A stretch of DNA of 22,674 bases from Planctomycetia bacterium (GTDB lineage: Bacteria; Planctomycetota; Phycisphaerae; Phycisphaerales; SM1A02). This document shows, one piece after another, positions 1-7,532 of this stretch. The notes below the pieces were generated by a model, which did not search any database, was not told the DNA's origin, and worked only from the letters and a program-made list of their open reading frames with translations. The stretch is from NCBI GenBank assembly GCA_005799475.1, contig SYGQ01000093.1, forward strand, positions 1 through 22,674, in the 5' to 3' direction. Numbering within the stretch: position 1 is the stretch's first letter; the number at the start of each line of letters is the position of its first letter. A program made the translations under genes and the position numbers.

Positions 1-197
1 AACGGCGACACAACGCCGGGCGCGATCCCCTCGCCGGTGAATCGCTCGGGCGGCCCAAGCGCGCGCGTCGGATTCGTGAAGCCACCTGCGGGGTTCGCGC
101 CGGGTTCGTAGCCGAGGACACTGGTAGCAAAGTCATCGGCGCGCACGACGGCGCACGCCACCAAGATGATGCACAGCGAGATGCTCAGTCGCGGCAT
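1..197 (-). CDS. Exported surface-type protein, N-terminal fragment
   Basis: The first 65 residues are visible before the window ends, starting at ATG 197. A hydrophobic core (LSISLCIILVACAVV) followed by RADD looks like a Sec signal peptide cleaved after about residue 20. The mature start contains GYEPGANPAGG and, further on, a TRALGPP motif. From memory this resembles a group of exported or PEP-CTERM-type planctomycete proteins with a 'Y-PG ... P-ALG-P' opening, but I cannot assign a function. There is no good Shine-Dalgarno upstream. The 88-nt gap to the riboswitch fits an expression platform, so the protein is probably made only when B12 is scarce. A role in cobalamin capture or a B12-sparing process is inference from the riboswitch alone. 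Confidence 0.75.
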   Translation of the reverse strand, partial: MPRLSISLCIILVACAVVRADDFATSVLGYEPGANPAGGFTNPTRALGPPERFTGEGIAPGVVSP

Positions 198-283
198 GGG
201 ATGTGGAACGAGCTGCTCGGCGCGACTGACCCTATGGGAAGGGGGGAACCCAACCCAACGCGAGGGGGTCGCGCATTGCGAAA

Positions 284-455
284 GCAGGTCTTCCGGCTCG
301 GGCACCTGGACCTGCCTTCCCGGGGCCGCATTCGGGCGGTCCCAGTGGCGTCTCGTGTCCAGGGGTGGGAGCGAGGCTCCCGCCCATCACGGCGGCGCGT
401 CCGCGGCGGATTCTCACCGCCTTCCCTCGCGCCGACTGCGGTGCAACCGCATCCG
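284..455 (-). promoter_or_regulatory. Cobalamin (B12) riboswitch
   Basis: Read on the minus strand, the conserved blocks of the adenosylcobalamin aptamer appear in order. They are GGGAAGGCGGTGAGAATCC near 426-408, the GCCACTGGGACC core near 350-339, a second GGGAAGG near 321-315, and GAGCCGGAAGACCTGC ending at 284. That last block is the family's 3' hallmark. The size of about 170 nt is normal. The 5' boundary is approximate. It lies 87 nt upstream of the exported-protein start at 197 and faces the same way. B12 binding normally lowers expression of the downstream gene. Confidence 0.9.
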
Positions 456-460
456 GCACG

Positions 461-482
461 CCTTGCCACACGAGTGGCAAGG
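461..482 (-). promoter_or_regulatory. Perfect 9-bp hairpin at the 5' end of the riboswitch leader
   Basis: CCTTGCCAC and GTGGCAAGG form a perfect 9-bp stem around a 4-nt loop. It sits just upstream of the aptamer and just downstream of a possible promoter, so it would be the first structure in the nascent leader RNA. No T-run follows on either strand, so it does not look like an intrinsic terminator. A 5' stabilising hairpin or a protein-binding site are both possible. Confidence 0.5.
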
Positions 483-498
483 GACATTCACGCGCTGG

Positions 499-504
499 AC
501 TCTA
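499..504 (-). promoter_or_regulatory. Possible -10 box for the riboswitch transcript
   Basis: TAGAGT on the minus strand matches the TAnAnT boxes seen before several genes here and would start RNA near 492, about 10 nt before the leader hairpin. There is no convincing -35 hexamer at 17 nt. Confidence 0.3.
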
Positions 505-528
505 CCACTCCTCGGGTGGGGAGTTCCG

Positions 529-557
529 TTGCAATCTCGCTTCGCGTGCGATAGTTT
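529..557 (+). promoter_or_regulatory. Possible sigma-70 promoter for the HEAT-repeat gene
   Basis: TTGCAA (529-534), a 17-nt spacer and TAGTTT (552-557) make a fair sigma-70-type pair. Transcription would start near 564, about 45 nt before the TTG start of the plus-strand gene. Confidence 0.35.
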
Positions 558-609
558 GCTCCGTTCCCCCGCCACGCGTGGGATCACGACTTTTTAAGGA
601 GCCGCTCAA

Positions 610-2958
610 TTGCCCGACCCGATCCTTCGTGCCATCGCCCTGACCGCCGCCGCTGTGCTCGCTCTGACTGAGGCATCCCTCGCCACGGCGGGTCTTGTTG
701 GACGCGCGGATGACCCGAAGGCGCCAGAGGCCGAGCAGGAAGCGCCTGCTCCCGATGACGAGGGTGGCACTCCAGCGAGTCCCGAGATTGAAACACCGGA
801 GGCAGCCGAGCCACCGGAAGCCAATGCGGCCACTGAGCCCGCCACAGCCGAGCAAGTCAAGCAGTTCGACGCGGCCATTCATGCCCTGCTGATCGGTAAG
901 GCGGACATTGCGACCGGATCGATCCAGGCACTCTTCGACTCAGGCATCACTGACGAACAGCTCGCGCAACTTGTCGACGAGCGAGGCGCAACGGACCGAA
1001 TCGACCGGGCCTTTTCGCGTGGACGAGGGCTCGAAGGCGCCAGCGAACTTGCCACCGCGCTCGAAGCCCGCATTCTCGCGGGGACCCGCCAGAGCACCCG
1101 AAACGCGGTGCGCATCGAGGAGGCCGTCAAGAGCCTCGGTGGCACGATGCGCGAGCAGATGCTCGCACGAAGCCGGCTCATGGCGGCAGGCGAATTCGCG
1201 GTGCCGGCTCTCCTTCGAGCGATGAGCGACACGAGCAACGCGAAACTCGCGGCCGCGTCGCGCGCTGCCTTGGTCGACCTGAAGCGGCACGCCGTTGCGC
1301 CGCTCTGTGCAGCACTCATGGGCGTCGAAGCGTCGACGCAACGCATGATTTGCGAAGTGCTCGCAGAGATCGGATATCCGGCGGCCGAGCCATTCATTCT
1401 CGCGGTTGCCAATCATGCCGACGCACCCGTCGATGTTCGCGACGCGGCGATGCGCGCGTACGCGCGGCTCGGCGGCTCCTCCGCGAGTGCGGCGAGTCAG
1501 TTCACCGCTCTCGCGCGCCGCTACTTCGACCAGACGCTGGCGCTCATCCCGTACCCGGCTGAGTCGACCAACCCGGTGTGGCAGTGGTCGACCGCATTTG
1601 GTCTTGTGGGGACCGAGGTTCCGACGCCGCTCTACTGCGAAACGATGGCCGTCGCCTGCGCGACGCGCGCACTCGCGCTTGAGCCCGCCTCGCATGATGC
1701 GCTCGCCATCTTCGTCGCGGCGGACTTGCGGCGGGCGACGCTCATGCGGTATCTCAACCTCACGCCGCAGCCTGCCGCCGAGGGGGAAGAAGGATCTGAT
1801 GAGTCAACTGCCGCCCCGGCACTCCTGACGGGGGCCTACAGCGCAGAGTTCTTCGCAACGGCCGCCGGAGCCGGTGTTGGCCAGACGGCGCTGGCGATGG
1901 CGCTCGACGCCAATGACCCGATGTTGGCTCGCGCCTTGATCTGGGTGCTGGCGAAGAACGCCTCCGCGTCCGCGCTGGGGTCGTCGACGGCGGGGCGCTC
2001 GCCGCTTGTCGAGTGTCTTTCCTTTGCGGATCGTCGCGTCCGTTTCGACGCTGCGCTCGTGCTGGCGCGGGCGTTGCCTCAGATGGGATTCTCGAACGAT
2101 TCGCTCGTGATCCCAACGCTCGCGTCGATGGTGAAGTCAGGTGGAACACTCGGTGCCGTCATCGCGTCCACGGAAGAGGATCGGCAGGCACTCGCCGCGC
2201 AACTCTCGCCGCATGGAGTCGCTTCAGTTGTGACGGGAGGAAGTTTCAGTGAAGCGGAGGGGAAGATTGCGCCCGGCCAAGTCATCGACCTCGTCATCGT
2301 GCAGGGCTCTCGCTCAGCGATCGACGATTCAGTGCGTGCGCTGCGCATCTCGCGGTCAGCGTCGACAGCCCCCGTCGTCATCGTGACCGCGGGGTCGGAC
2401 GCCTCAGCGCTCTCGGCCGACTACGAGCGCGACCTGCGCGTTTCCGTGTACTTCGATGGTGCCACCGGGGAGGCGTTCGGAAAGGCAGTGGAGAGCGCGG
2501 TCGGTGCCGCAGGCGGGCTCGCGATCGCGGAGGACGAAGGTGTTTCGTACTCGGCAGCGGCCATCGATGCGTTGCACCTCGTCGCACAGTCGAGCAGCCC
2601 GGTCTTCGACATCCGCGATGCCGAGGCGACGCTGCTCGCCGCGCTCGCGCAGGGAGAATCCGCGCAACGGCTCGCTCTGGCGCAAGTGCTCTCCCTCGTC
2701 CCGACCGAATCCGCGCAGCGAGCGATCATGGATGCGGCGATGTCGGCGAACGGTGAAGAGCAAGCCGCGCTCCTTTCGGCCACGGCCACAAGTGCCCGCA
2801 AGCTCGGCAATCAGTTGCTGCCCCGACAGATCGAAGCGCTCCAAGGTCTGATCAAGGGGGCCGCAGCAGGCGACGCCGATGCCGCCGGCGCACTCCACGG
2901 CGCGCTTGGACTTGCCCCTGAGGATGTGGTTCGGCTCATCACGGGCGCGACGCGGTAA
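610..2958 (+). CDS. Exported HEAT-repeat protein with receiver-like domain
   Basis: This 782-residue protein starts at TTG 610, supported by AAGGAG at 596-601, 8 nt upstream. Residues 1-30 read as a signal peptide (core AIALTAAAVLALTEASLATA). A Pro/Glu/Ala-rich, probably disordered linker runs to about residue 75. Residues 165-300 contain HEAT-like helix pairs such as FAVPALLRAM and AVAPLCAALMG. Residues 515-635 look like a response-regulator receiver fold: DLVIVQGS at strand 3 and APVVIVTAGSD at strand 4. The phospho-acceptor Asp is replaced by Gln and the acidic pocket is absent, so it should not be phosphorylated. More helical repeats follow to the C-terminus. The HEAT call is fairly safe; the receiver resemblance is my own fold reading. 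Its partner and function are unknown. It stands alone, followed by a tRNA gene. Confidence 0.9.
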   Translation: MPDPILRAIALTAAAVLALTEASLATAGLVGRADDPKAPEAEQEAPAPDDEGGTPASPEIETPEAAEPPEANAATEPATAEQVKQFDAAIHALLIGKADIATGSIQALFDSGITDEQLAQLVDERGATDRIDRAFSRGRGLEGASELATALEARILAGTRQSTRNAVRIEEAVKSLGGTMREQMLARSRLMAAGEFAVPALLRAMSDTSNAKLAAASRAALVDLKRHAVAPLCAALMGVEASTQRMICEVLAEIGYPAAEPFILAVANHADAPVDVRDAAMRAYARLGGSSASAASQFTALARRYFDQTLALIPYPAESTNPVWQWSTAFGLVGTEVPTPLYCETMAVACATRALALEPASHDALAIFVAADLRRATLMRYLNLTPQPAAEGEEGSDESTAAPALLTGAYSAEFFATAAGAGVGQTALAMALDANDPMLARALIWVLAKNASASALGSSTAGRSPLVECLSFADRRVRFDAALVLARALPQMGFSNDSLVIPTLASMVKSGGTLGAVIASTEEDRQALAAQLSPHGVASVVTGGSFSEAEGKIAPGQVIDLVIVQGSRSAIDDSVRALRISRSASTAPVVIVTAGSDASALSADYERDLRVSVYFDGATGEAFGKAVESAVGAAGGLAIAEDEGVSYSAAAIDALHLVAQSSSPVFDIRDAEATLLAALAQGESAQRLALAQVLSLVPTESAQRAIMDAAMSANGEEQAALLSATATSARKLGNQLLPRQIEALQGLIKGAAAGDADAAGALHGALGLAPEDVVRLITGATR

Positions 2959-2986
2959 CTCGAGAGGCGACCCTCGCGTCAGCCGC

Positions 2987-2992
2987 TACAAT
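2987..2992 (+). promoter_or_regulatory. Probable -10 box of the tRNA-Thr promoter
   Basis: GCTACAAT ends at 2992, giving TACAAT as the -10 box and a start near 2999, about 30 nt before the mature tRNA. A GGCC/GGCC mini-hairpin (about 3007-3017) lies in the 5' leader. The -35 region is not recognisable. Confidence 0.45.
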
Positions 2993-3028
2993 CGAGTGCC
3001 GCGGAGGCCGAAGGGCCTACGCAATTGC

Positions 3029-3100
3029 GCCACCCTAGCTCAGTGGTAGAGCGATGCTTTCGTAAAGCATAGGTCGTGGGTTCAAATCCCATGGGTGGCT
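3029..3100 (+). tRNA. tRNA-Thr (anticodon CGT)
   Basis: The cloverleaf can be drawn by eye. Acceptor stem GCCACCC (3029-3035) pairs with GGGTGGC (3093-3099). The D arm is GCTC/GAGC. The anticodon stem ATGCT/AGCAT encloses loop TTCGTAA with CGT at 3061-3063, reading ACG. The T arm is GTGGG/CCCAT with loop TTCAAAT. The discriminator is T3100. No CCA is encoded, so it must be added enzymatically. The 3' end lies 1 nt from the stop codon of the convergent gene. Confidence 0.96.
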
Positions 3101-3101
3101 T

Positions 3102-4271
3102 TCACGGGCGAGTCGCGGTGATTCCCGACAGGATCACATCGAGCGCATGGCAAACCGTCGCGACTTCGCGCATCGACATCGAAGTAAACATCGGGAGCGA
3201 GATCATCCGGTCACCGATGGACTCGGCCGCTGGAAACGATCCTTCGCAAGTGCCGCACGCGGCGCGGACATGCGGCAACAGGTGGCAGGGCGGGTAGTGG
3301 TTTGCGGCGCCGATATCGTGACGGTGCAGCCCGGCAATGACGGCATCGCGATCGTCACGGCCGTGCGGGTCACCCAGTCTCACCCAGAAGAGGGGCCAGC
3401 AGATCGAGACGCTCTCGGGGATCGTGGGGAGAATGAGCGACGGATGTCCCGCAAGCCGCCGCGTGTACTCGCGGGCAATCTCCATGCGCGCTTCACGGGT
3501 CGCGTCCAAGCGCCGGAGTTGGCTGCGCGCGAGTGCTGCCAATGGCTCCGCGAGTCGGGCGTCAAATCCGAATCCGGAAAACTCCATCAGCATGCCGAGG
3601 TCCGTCGATTGTCCCGCGAAGGTCGCGCGATCCACCCGCCCCTGTGAGCGAAGGGCACGGCACGCGGCCGTGAGACGATCGTCGTTGGTCACAATGGCGC
3701 CGCCTTCGCCGCACGCGATGGGCCGATTGGGACCAAATCCAAAGACGCTCAACCGACCGAACTTGCCCACGCAGTCGCCTGCAATCGTTGAGCCGAGCCC
3801 CTCCGAGCCGTGCTCCACCATCGGGACCTCGTAGCGCGAGCAGAGCGCGATGAGATCCGGCATCCCGGACGGATTCCCGAGGACGGGGACACCCAGCACA
3901 GCGCGCGTCGAGGGCGAGATGCGCGCCTCCGCGTCAATGACGGACATGTTGAGCGTGCGCGGATCGCAGTCCACGAAGACCGGTGTCGCACCGACTGCGA
4001 GAACGGCGTTCACATTGGATGGATAGCTGAGCGCGGGGACGAGGACTTCGGCGCCGGGGCCGACCCCGAGGGCTCGGAATGCGATCTCAAGCCCAAGCCC
4101 CGAACTGGCGACACCGATCCCGTGCGTCCGCCGCGTGACCTCCGCGATCGCCTGTTCAAGGTCGGCAAGCGCGGTTCCCATGGCGAGCGGCGGACCGCCT
4201 AGGGTGGCGAGGACCGCAGCGCGATCCTCTGCCGTGAGGTCGGGGCGACTCAGTGGGATTTCTGTCCTCAT
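3102..4271 (-). CDS. DegT/DnrJ/EryC1-fold protein lacking PLP residues
   Basis: The 389-residue length and motifs place it in the DegT/DnrJ/EryC1/StrS sugar aminotransferase family: RPDLTAEDRAAV near the start, VPALSYPSNVNAVLAVGATPVFVD at 78-101, and CGEGGAIVTND at 187-197. I chose ATG 4271 because it overlaps the upstream gene's TGA by 4 nt (ATGA); the frame stays open further upstream. The PLP site is degenerate. Where the family has E-D-A-A the protein has VEHGS, with His154 replacing the Asp that contacts the pyridine nitrogen. The FSF serine is Gly178. The Schiff-base lysine position is Arg183 (GPNRPIACGEGG). Known relatives with a replaced lysine include ColD, a dehydratase with His. 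An ordinary transaminase is unlikely; a binding or regulatory role, or altered chemistry, is inference. It is last in the dnaA-HEAT-DegT unit. Confidence 0.88.
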   Translation of the reverse strand: MRTEIPLSRPDLTAEDRAAVLATLGGPPLAMGTALADLEQAIAEVTRRTHGIGVASSGLGLEIAFRALGVGPGAEVLVPALSYPSNVNAVLAVGATPVFVDCDPRTLNMSVIDAEARISPSTRAVLGVPVLGNPSGMPDLIALCSRYEVPMVEHGSEGLGSTIAGDCVGKFGRLSVFGFGPNRPIACGEGGAIVTNDDRLTAACRALRSQGRVDRATFAGQSTDLGMLMEFSGFGFDARLAEPLAALARSQLRRLDATREARMEIAREYTRRLAGHPSLILPTIPESVSICWPLFWVRLGDPHGRDDRDAVIAGLHRHDIGAANHYPPCHLLPHVRAACGTCEGSFPAAESIGDRMISLPMFTSMSMREVATVCHALDVILSGITATRP

Positions 4272-5773
4272 CGTGGATTCACCTGCGAGAGTGCCTCGTC
4301 CGCGCGACCCCCGTGCCGTGCGAAAAGCCACGCGGCTTGGACGAGCAGCGTCGGGTCGAGGTCGCCGCCCCCGGCCCCGATGATCCCAAGTTCCTTCAGC
4401 GTGGCATCATCGATCGTCGGTTCGCCGCGCGCGATCGCGAGGACAGCGAGTGCCTCGCCGCGCCGCGTGAGTGGACCGCGGACGCGCCGCGCGACGGCCG
4501 CCGCGCCCGGCGTGGCCGCATCGCAAAGTGCGAGGACGAGAATCTCCTGCACCTGCGGTTCCGCCTTGGAAGACGCAACAAGCGACTCAAGCCCGACTGG
4601 GTCGCTCGCCGCGAGTCGGCGCGCCGATTCGAGGACGACGGCGCTGAGTGCGAGCGTGTTGTCCGGAGCCTCGAGGAATCGATCAAGGAGATGCCGCCAC
4701 ACCTTCGCGCCCTGAGCGGGCGGCAACTCGGCGGCCCGGATGACGGACCACTCGGCGCTTTGGCGATTCGCACGGTCGATGACCACATTCAGTGCCGAGG
4801 CGATCGCCTCGGGGTCGCCACCGGCGTTGGCCTCGATGGCATCGGCGATGGCCTCGACGAGCGGCTCACCGTTGCGAATCGCGGACCCGAGTCCGGGATC
4901 GATCGCCGTTGTTTGTGCGAGCAACTGGAGGCCGCAGCGCACGAGTGCCGATTGCGAACGCTCGCTCTGCGCGAACTGCTTCCACGCCTCTTGCCCGGCC
5001 TTGGGGGCGAGTGCAAGCGCGGTGCCGTTCACCATCATGCGCGTGGGTGCGGAGTACGCCTCGCCCCGCGAAAGGCGGAGCATGGGGGCAACGGCGTCCG
5101 TGATGCGGTAGAGCAGCACGGCTCTCGACAGTTCCTGCATCACGAGGTTTTTTGAGTCGGGCGTCTCTCGATCGAGCCTCGTCTCAAAGGCATTCCATGC
5201 TTCAGGACCGTCTGGTGCGATGAGGAGCGCACATGCAAGCGCGGCCACCTCAGTGGAGGCGTCCACAGTTGCCGCGCGGAGCGTGTCCGTATCGACCTTT
5301 TCGCCCACGCGATGCAGTTCCGCATTGAGGACCACCCGATCGAGTGTCGGCAGGTCTGGAAGTTCCAGCAGGCGGCGAATCGTTGTCGGTGTCATCAGCC
5401 GGAAGCCGACCGCGTTGCGCAGAGCCGTCGACCGATCCTCTGTTGACGCGAGCCGCTCGACGAGTGCCGGGTCGATGTCGCGTGTGGGGGAGAGTTCTGC
5501 GAGGCCGAGGATTCCGTCGACGCGCGAACTCCAGTCGGCCGATCGGGTCAGCGCCTCAAAGAATGGCTTGAGCGCGGGGTCCTTGAGCGCCCGAAGGGAC
5601 ACGATGAGCGCATGGTGCTCGCGCTTCTCCGACGGCAGCACGCACCGTTGAAGCGTTGCAACGCTGCCGTCGAAATGGTCGGTTCTCGGATACTGCGCCT
5701 GGGCACCTGCGGCGAGCGCCATCGCCGCGATGAAGACGAACCGGACCGCCGTCGGGCATTGCCCCGTGAACAT
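4268..5773 (-). CDS. Exported HEAT-repeat protein
   Basis: About 501 residues from ATG 5773. An in-frame GTG at 5803 is an alternative start; neither has a clear ribosome-binding site. The open frame continues back into dnaA, so longer starts are rejected. Residues 1-26 form a signal peptide (FVFIAAMALAAGAQA), so the mature protein is periplasmic or secreted. The rest is almost entirely Ala/Leu-rich helical repeats: ALIVSLRALKDPALKPFFEAL near the N-terminus, then LVERLAST, ALACALLIA and AVLAIARG. No catalytic motif is visible. It lies 64 nt after dnaA and overlaps the DegT-fold gene by 4 nt, so translational coupling to that gene is likely. Repeat scaffolds like this usually bind other proteins; the partner is unknown. 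Confidence 0.85.
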   Translation of the reverse strand: MFTGQCPTAVRFVFIAAMALAAGAQAQYPRTDHFDGSVATLQRCVLPSEKREHHALIVSLRALKDPALKPFFEALTRSADWSSRVDGILGLAELSPTRDIDPALVERLASTEDRSTALRNAVGFRLMTPTTIRRLLELPDLPTLDRVVLNAELHRVGEKVDTDTLRAATVDASTEVAALACALLIAPDGPEAWNAFETRLDRETPDSKNLVMQELSRAVLLYRITDAVAPMLRLSRGEAYSAPTRMMVNGTALALAPKAGQEAWKQFAQSERSQSALVRCGLQLLAQTTAIDPGLGSAIRNGEPLVEAIADAIEANAGGDPEAIASALNVVIDRANRQSAEWSVIRAAELPPAQGAKVWRHLLDRFLEAPDNTLALSAVVLESARRLAASDPVGLESLVASSKAEPQVQEILVLALCDAATPGAAAVARRVRGPLTRRGEALAVLAIARGEPTIDDATLKELGIIGAGGGDLDPTLLVQAAWLFARHGGRADEALSQVNPR

Positions 5774-5837
5774 CCATGCGCTGGGGCGACGCGTGTCGGG
5801 CACCCCCGAAGTGTAACGGCGACGCTCGGCGCTGACC

Positions 5838-7268
5838 TCACGCGCGCGGTTGGAGAATCGCGCGGCGTGCGCGGTCGAGAAGTTCGTCAACGCCAATCGG
5901 GCCATTGGCATCCTCGACCATCCCGCCGGCTTCGATGAGGCTCCGGTACCGGGCGGCCGCCGCGTGCACGGTGGAGTGGGTCGATCGGCCGAGCGCACGC
6001 GCAATCTCGGGGAAGGAGAGCATTGTCATCTCACGAGCGAGGTGCGCCGCGAGTCCGCGCGCCGCGACCACTCGCCGGTGTCGGCCCGATCCGAGGAGGT
6101 CGGCGCACTGGACTCCGGACGCTTCGCAGACCCCTTCGATCACTTCCGCGATACGGACAGGGCGTTGCGCGGCACTCGGTGCCCCGCGTCCAAGGGCACG
6201 CTCGACAAGAGCGCGGGAAATCGGTGCGGCGCTCCCTTCGATGCCGTGAAGAGCGACCACCGTGAGGATCGCCCCCTCGATCTCCCGTGCAGTCCTTCCA
6301 GTCCGTTCGACCAACGCCTCAAGCGCCTCGATTCCGAACGAAAGTCCGCGGCGTTGGGCGAGCGACACGGCCAGTGACCGACGAGTCGCGAGGTCCGGCT
6401 CGCCGACCTGCACCACCATCCCCGCAAGAAATCGGCTGATGAGCGGCGCGCTCATCTTCTCGATCTCGCGCGGGTGTGCATCAGAAGCAATCACCACTTT
6501 GGAACCGAGGTAGCCGATGGCATCGATCGTGTGGAGGCACTCGGACTGGGTCGCCGACTTGTTGGCGAGGAAGTGCACATCGTCGATGGCGAGGAGGTCG
6601 AGCTTGCGCATCCGCCGTCGGTACGCGTCGATGGATCCGTCTCGGATGGCGGCCACGAATTCGTTGGTGAACTGCTCGCCGGTGGTGTAGCGAAGGCGAG
6701 CCACCGGCCGCCGTTCATGAAAGGCACGGCACACCGACTGCAAGAGGTGGGTCTTCCCCACACCACAGGCTCCGTGAAGGAACAATACGCGCAGTGCGGG
6801 ATCGTCGGCGTCGGCGATGTGTCGTGCACTCTCGAACGCCAGCCTGTTCGGGGCCCCAACAATGAAACCGGCGAAGGTTCGCCACGGCGCGCTGTTGGCG
6901 GTGGAGCGCACCTGCGGCTCGACCGCGCCGAGAGCGGGCAGTGGATCCGGCGCTGTTGCGGGGGCGGTGGATGCCGGTGCGGCGTCGGGGATTGGCACGG
7001 CCTCGATCACGAGGTCGCACGATCCGCGAAGGACCTCACGGCCGCACCGTCGCAGGTCGTCGGCGAAGTGCCGTTGGATCCACTCCGACGCAAACGCCGT
7101 CGCAACACTGACCCGCACGGTGGACCCGTCGATGCCAATGCGCGTGGCGGCGCCGAACCAGAGATCGTGCTTCCGCTCTCCAATCGCGTCGCGAAGAACC
7201 GCCGAAAGCGCGCGCTCTGGTGTCGTGAGGTCGATCGATTTGATCGGTGCGGTCGCTGTCACTGTCAC
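5838..7268 (-). CDS. dnaA: Chromosomal replication initiator DnaA
   Basis: DnaA is the AAA+ ATPase that binds DnaA boxes and opens oriC. Of 476 residues, 1-90 match domain I and about 91-125 form a Pro/Ala linker. Walker A is GACGVGKT (166-173), Walker B LLAIDDVHF (225-233) and sensor 1 VVIASD (258-263). A polar SRF arginine motif follows near 278-280. Domain IV begins near 365. Its DNA-contact loop is LGRSTHSTV (426-434), where most bacteria have FGGRDHTTV, so the base-contacting Asp is Thr while the His is kept. The first GTG is 7268, but the GTG two codons later (7262) is better spaced from GGAG at 7275-7272 and may be the true start. dnaN and recF do not follow; instead there is a HEAT gene. 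Confidence 0.95.
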   Translation of the reverse strand: MTVTATAPIKSIDLTTPERALSAVLRDAIGERKHDLWFGAATRIGIDGSTVRVSVATAFASEWIQRHFADDLRRCGREVLRGSCDLVIEAVPIPDAAPASTAPATAPDPLPALGAVEPQVRSTANSAPWRTFAGFIVGAPNRLAFESARHIADADDPALRVLFLHGACGVGKTHLLQSVCRAFHERRPVARLRYTTGEQFTNEFVAAIRDGSIDAYRRRMRKLDLLAIDDVHFLANKSATQSECLHTIDAIGYLGSKVVIASDAHPREIEKMSAPLISRFLAGMVVQVGEPDLATRRSLAVSLAQRRGLSFGIEALEALVERTGRTAREIEGAILTVVALHGIEGSAAPISRALVERALGRGAPSAAQRPVRIAEVIEGVCEASGVQCADLLGSGRHRRVVAARGLAAHLAREMTMLSFPEIARALGRSTHSTVHAAAARYRSLIEAGGMVEDANGPIGVDELLDRARRAILQPRA

Positions 7269-7532
7269 CCTCTCCGTGGCGATCGCGTGCGCCGATCATG
7301 GCGCTGGATCCCGCGGCACTTGTTCGTTCTAGACGAGTCCTTCACGGCAAGGGACGCGGTGCCGCGCATTCGCGCGCGACCGAAGCTGACCCTTCATCGC
7401 GGTGCATCCGTGCCGGGCGACGGGTGGAGCGTATGGTCCGAAAGAGAAAAACCGGCACGCCGAGTCGTCCCATTTTTCAGCGCGTCCGTAACCCGATAGT
7501 TCATCGGCACCTGAGCGATTCCGAGAGAGTCC
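7269..7532 (-). other. dnaA upstream intergenic region
   Basis: These 264 nt separate the GNAT gene from dnaA on the same strand. They contain relatively A/T-rich patches (GAGAAAAAC near 7443, CATTTTTCAG near 7472) and a CCGAT/ATCGG hairpin at about 7493-7507. No gene was found. With the DnaA boxes just beyond its distal edge, it is the most likely place in the window for dnaA autoregulation, or for an origin. Confidence 0.35.

Noticed and set aside
185..487. Overlapping frames on both strands in the riboswitch
   Set aside because: The structured RNA explains the conservation; the frames have no plausible starts or composition.
4253..5155. Plus-strand open frame of 300 codons
   Set aside because: Lies opposite the HEAT-repeat gene and has typical antisense composition.
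7493..7507. CCGAT/ATCGG hairpin as a terminator for the GNAT gene
   Set aside because: Only 5 bp and no T-run on the minus strand.
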